Assembly (NCBI GenBank): GCA_020049615.1
Contig: JAIFKN010000112.1
Span: 1 to 7,433, forward strand
Length of the DNA stretch: 7,433 bases
Direction: 5' to 3'
Source: a bacterium
GTDB lineage: Bacteria; Planctomycetota; UBA11346
Made by a program: the position numbers and the translations under genes. This document shows, in pieces, positions 5,507 to 7,433 of this stretch (position 1 is the first letter of the stretch; every line of letters begins with the position of its first letter). The notes below the pieces were generated by a model that was not told the origin of the DNA, did no database searches, and saw nothing but the letters and a program-made list of their open reading frames with translations.

Positions 5507-7158
5507 CGCTGCGGAGGGAACACCACCAACCAACCGCGTCCACGCAGGTTTTCGGCGGGAACGAAGCCCCATTCGCGGCCGTCAAGGGAATGCGGGCTAT
5601 TATCGCCGAGCATCAGGTAGCCCCCCGTAGGAGCGCGGGCGGGATGATCCGGACCGGTGGCGTAGGCGCTGGTCGCCTCGCGCGGGGTCAATTCCTCGGC
5701 CGACTTGGCCAGCAATTGGGCCCGTACCTCGCGCGGAAGACGTACCTGGCTGGCGAACGCGTTGTCGCGATCCTCGGGATCCCGGTGATTGCCCTGGATG
5801 GTCTCCAGGGCTCGATCCGGCTTGTCCACTCCGGGACATTGCTGGAGGAATCCGCGGGCAGTGTAGTGCAGATCACGTTCGACCTGCAGAGCCGTCAGCA
5901 CGGCACTGCCGCCGCCAGTGAAGACGATGGCTGGACGATGCAGGTTGGGGTCGGCCCAGGCGAGTTCGCCACGGTAGACCTCCCGACCATCGAGCCGCAC
6001 CACCACTTGGCCATCGACCTGCGCGAGATCGATCGTCCGGCCGGCTGTCGGTCCGACCCCAGTGGCGGCTACGCCTGCAGCCAGGCCGCTGCCGGCCAGG
6101 CTCCAACCATCCGCACGCATAGTCAGGGCCAGACCTCGTTCCGCTAGCGGGGTACCCGGAGCCTGAGCGAGCAGGCCCAGGACGATGTCGCCGTCGACAC
6201 GCCCGACGCGGAAGCCGACGCGCAGATCGCCCGTCCACTCGTTCATCAACTGGTTGACCTGGGTGCCGCGGCTCGGGTCGTCATTGTCGGCGCTGGTCAG
6301 GCGCTTGATCTCCCAGCGGTCCAGCTGCCAGATGCTGCCCTCAATCCCACCGGTCCAGGCGAAACGGGGATGGGTCATGCCGACGCCGTCGACCCGCACA
6401 TACCCATCGCCTGAACCGAGCCGGCGCACCGCCACCGAACCGTCCTTGATGTAGACGTTGCGCAGCGGCTGGTCAAAACGCACCGTGCCACCGGCCGGCG
6501 TGAACTCGAGGTTCGCGCCGACCACCTCGACCGTGGCGCCTCCCTCGGCGGTCCATGGGCGATAGCCGGGCTGGTCGCCGGCACGGTAGACCACCTGCCA
6601 GAGGTGCTCCTGCAGCTCCGGCGGCTTGCGCGCGGCCTTCCAGCCATCGCCATCGCGCAGGAACACCTCGCCGCCCTGGATGTAGAACTCCTCGCCAGGC
6701 AGCACGACCACTCGCTTCACGAAGTTGCCGCCCAGCAGCGGCCGGGTGATCGGATGGTCGAGGCGCGTGCCGTCAGCCGCCACCGCCGGACGCGCCCGCC
6801 CGCCTTTGCCGCTCTCAATCTCGGGTACCGGATACTGGAAAACCGCGACATCCCAGCGCTGCACCTCGCGGAAGCGCGAAGTCAGCTTGTCGACGACGAC
6901 GAAGTCGCCCTTGCCGAGACCGGGATCGCCGAGCAGCATCGGCTCCATCGAAGCGGAGGGGATGCGGAACAGCTCGACGCCGAAGTGGCGGATGCCGAAG
7001 GCGATGATGAGGGCGAAGATCCAGTTCTCGCAGAAGCGGTGCAGGCGGCGACGCCATTCCACCGCAGGCAGCTCGGCAGCGTCATCTGAAGCTCCGAGGA
7101 TGTCCCAGAAGCGCTCGGCGGCATCCTTCTTTGGCGGCGATACGGCAGGTTCGGTCAT
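5488..7158 (-). CDS. lepB: Signal peptidase I with a large internal insert
   Basis: This inner-membrane Ser/Lys protease (family S26) removes signal peptides from exported proteins. Residues 46-64 form one membrane span, followed by the Ser motif RIPSASMEPMLLGD (nucleophile S70) and the Lys motif NFVKRVVVLPGEE (general base K148). The conserved C-terminal box GDNSPHSLDGREWGFVP is at 518-534, with S524, D526 and R528. At 556 residues it is much longer than most bacterial enzymes because ~360 residues separate K148 from that box. Within this, about 270-430 alternates strands and turns like a laminin-G/concanavalin sandwich (for example GQVVVRLDGREVYRGEL, 383-399). Comparable inserts are, from memory, found in planctomycete S26 peptidases. 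The position after the box Asp is Gly527, where Ser is usual. ATG 7156-7158 has no clear Shine-Dalgarno. Catalytic residues are intact, so it is probably active. Confidence 0.93.
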   Translation of the reverse strand: MTEPAVSPPKKDAAERFWDILGASDDAAELPAVEWRRRLHRFCENWIFALIIAFGIRHFGVELFRIPSASMEPMLLGDPGLGKGDFVVVDKLTSRFREVQRWDVAVFQYPVPEIESGKGGRARPAVAADGTRLDHPITRPLLGGNFVKRVVVLPGEEFYIQGGEVFLRDGDGWKAARKPPELQEHLWQVVYRAGDQPGYRPWTAEGGATVEVVGANLEFTPAGGTVRFDQPLRNVYIKDGSVAVRRLGSGDGYVRVDGVGMTHPRFAWTGGIEGSIWQLDRWEIKRLTSADNDDPSRGTQVNQLMNEWTGDLRVGFRVGRVDGDIVLGLLAQAPGTPLAERGLALTMRADGWSLAGSGLAAGVAATGVGPTAGRTIDLAQVDGQVVVRLDGREVYRGELAWADPNLHRPAIVFTGGGSAVLTALQVERDLHYTARGFLQQCPGVDKPDRALETIQGNHRDPEDRDNAFASQVRLPREVRAQLLAKSAEELTPREATSAYATGPDHPARAPTGGYLMLGDNSPHSLDGREWGFVPAENLRGRGWLVVFPPQRWKVIR

Positions 7159-7225
7159 CGGCGGGATGGTCGGGCACGGCGCCGGGGATCAACAGAGGCC
7201 TGCGCTGCGAGAGGACTGCCTTTTG

Positions 7226-7262
7226 CCACGGAGACACGGAGATCCACAGAGGGCCACGGAGA
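7226..7262. repeat. CCACGGAGA-type short tandem repeat
   Basis: CCACGGAGA (7226-7234), CACGGAGA (7235-7242), a variant CCACAGAG (7244-7251) and CCACGGAGA (7254-7262) follow each other with a period of about 8-10 bases. Similar CCACGGAGACACGGAGA strings are, from memory, dispersed in intergenic DNA of many unrelated bacteria. No function is known to me. Confidence 0.7.
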
Positions 7263-7331
7263 CGAGAGATCCGGGCTGCCTACCTACTCGGTGGGCGATT
7301 GGAAACACGACCGCTCTGTAGCACTACGAGT

Positions 7332-7360
7332 CGAAATCTCCGGTTCGTCTGGAGATTTCG
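7332..7360. repeat. Perfect 10-bp palindrome upstream of lepB
   Basis: CGAAATCTCC (7332-7341) and GGAGATTTCG (7351-7360) are exact reverse complements around a 9-base loop, GGTTCGTCT. There is no T-run on either side. It could be a REP-type element, a regulatory dyad, or part of a terminator for a gene beyond the right edge. Confidence 0.6.
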
Positions 7361-7378
7361 CCGAGGAGTGCGTGGGGT

Positions 7379-7424
7379 GCGGGGCGAAGCCCTGCAGCAA
7401 CAGCAGAACAGCCCGGCGAAGCCG
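7379..7424. repeat. Pair of GAA-triloop hairpins (REP-like)
   Basis: GCGGGGC-GAA-GCCCTGC (7379-7395, 7 bp with one wobble) and CGGC-GAA-GCCG (7414-7424) share the nonamer GGCGAAGCC (7383-7391 and 7415-7423), 32 bases apart in the same orientation. Paired small GC hairpins with a GAA loop resemble REP sequences. No associated transposase is in the window. Confidence 0.5.
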
Positions 7425-7433
7425 AAAATGAAC

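Larger units (their letters stand above)
7159..7433. other. Region upstream of lepB without a supported gene
   Basis: I find no credible coding region, tRNA or clear sigma-70 promoter in these 275 bases. The plus-strand frame that runs into it from 6725 is antisense to lepB. The contents are short repeats and palindromes, listed separately. Any lepB promoter either lies here in a form that I cannot recognise or is beyond the right edge. Confidence 0.6.

Noticed and set aside
7159..7321. Small gene upstream of lepB on the plus strand
   Set aside because: The frame crossing this stretch begins inside lepB in antisense and has no start, ribosome site or recognisable residues of its own here.

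Overview
This window is GC-rich bacterial chromosomal DNA, tightly packed with genes. It holds one gene on the plus strand, cut off by the left edge, and five genes on the minus strand. All coding parts are compatible with housekeeping functions. The best taxonomic guess is Planctomycetota or a close relative. Two proteins point there: a signal peptidase I whose catalytic Lys block and GDN block are separated by a very large insert with a laminin-G-like stretch, and a CxxC zinc-knuckle, single-membrane-span protein of unknown function. LptB shows that the cell has an LPS-type (diderm) outer membrane. The assignment is inference from family features, not from a search.

Layout. 2-853 (+) is the C-terminal half of D-3-phosphoglycerate dehydrogenase (serA). 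854-1067 is a convergent intergenic region built almost entirely of inverted and direct repeats, including telomere-like TTAGGGG heptamers. The minus-strand genes, in reading order from the right, are: lepB (7158-5488), a 257-nt AT-richer gap, lptB (5230-4511), holA (about 4440-3481), a zinc-knuckle/transmembrane protein of unknown function (3436-2300), and rsmB (2303-1068). The last two overlap by four bases (GTGA). 7159-7433, upstream of lepB, has no gene that I can support but contains several palindromes and a CCACGGAGA-type short repeat.

How the genes fit together. lptB, holA, the zinc-knuckle gene and rsmB are spaced like one operon (gaps of about 70, 44 and -4 nt). They mix envelope biogenesis (LPS export ATPase), replication (clamp-loader delta) and ribosome maturation (16S rRNA m5C methyltransferase). 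lepB is on the same strand just upstream and may be a separate unit, because a candidate promoter for lptB lies across its stop codon. I saw no tRNA, rRNA, CRISPR array, transposase or phage gene, and no convincing defence or biosynthetic system. The observations most worth checking are the telomere-like inverted repeat, the zinc-knuckle membrane protein, the insert in LepB, and the uncertain 5' end of holA.
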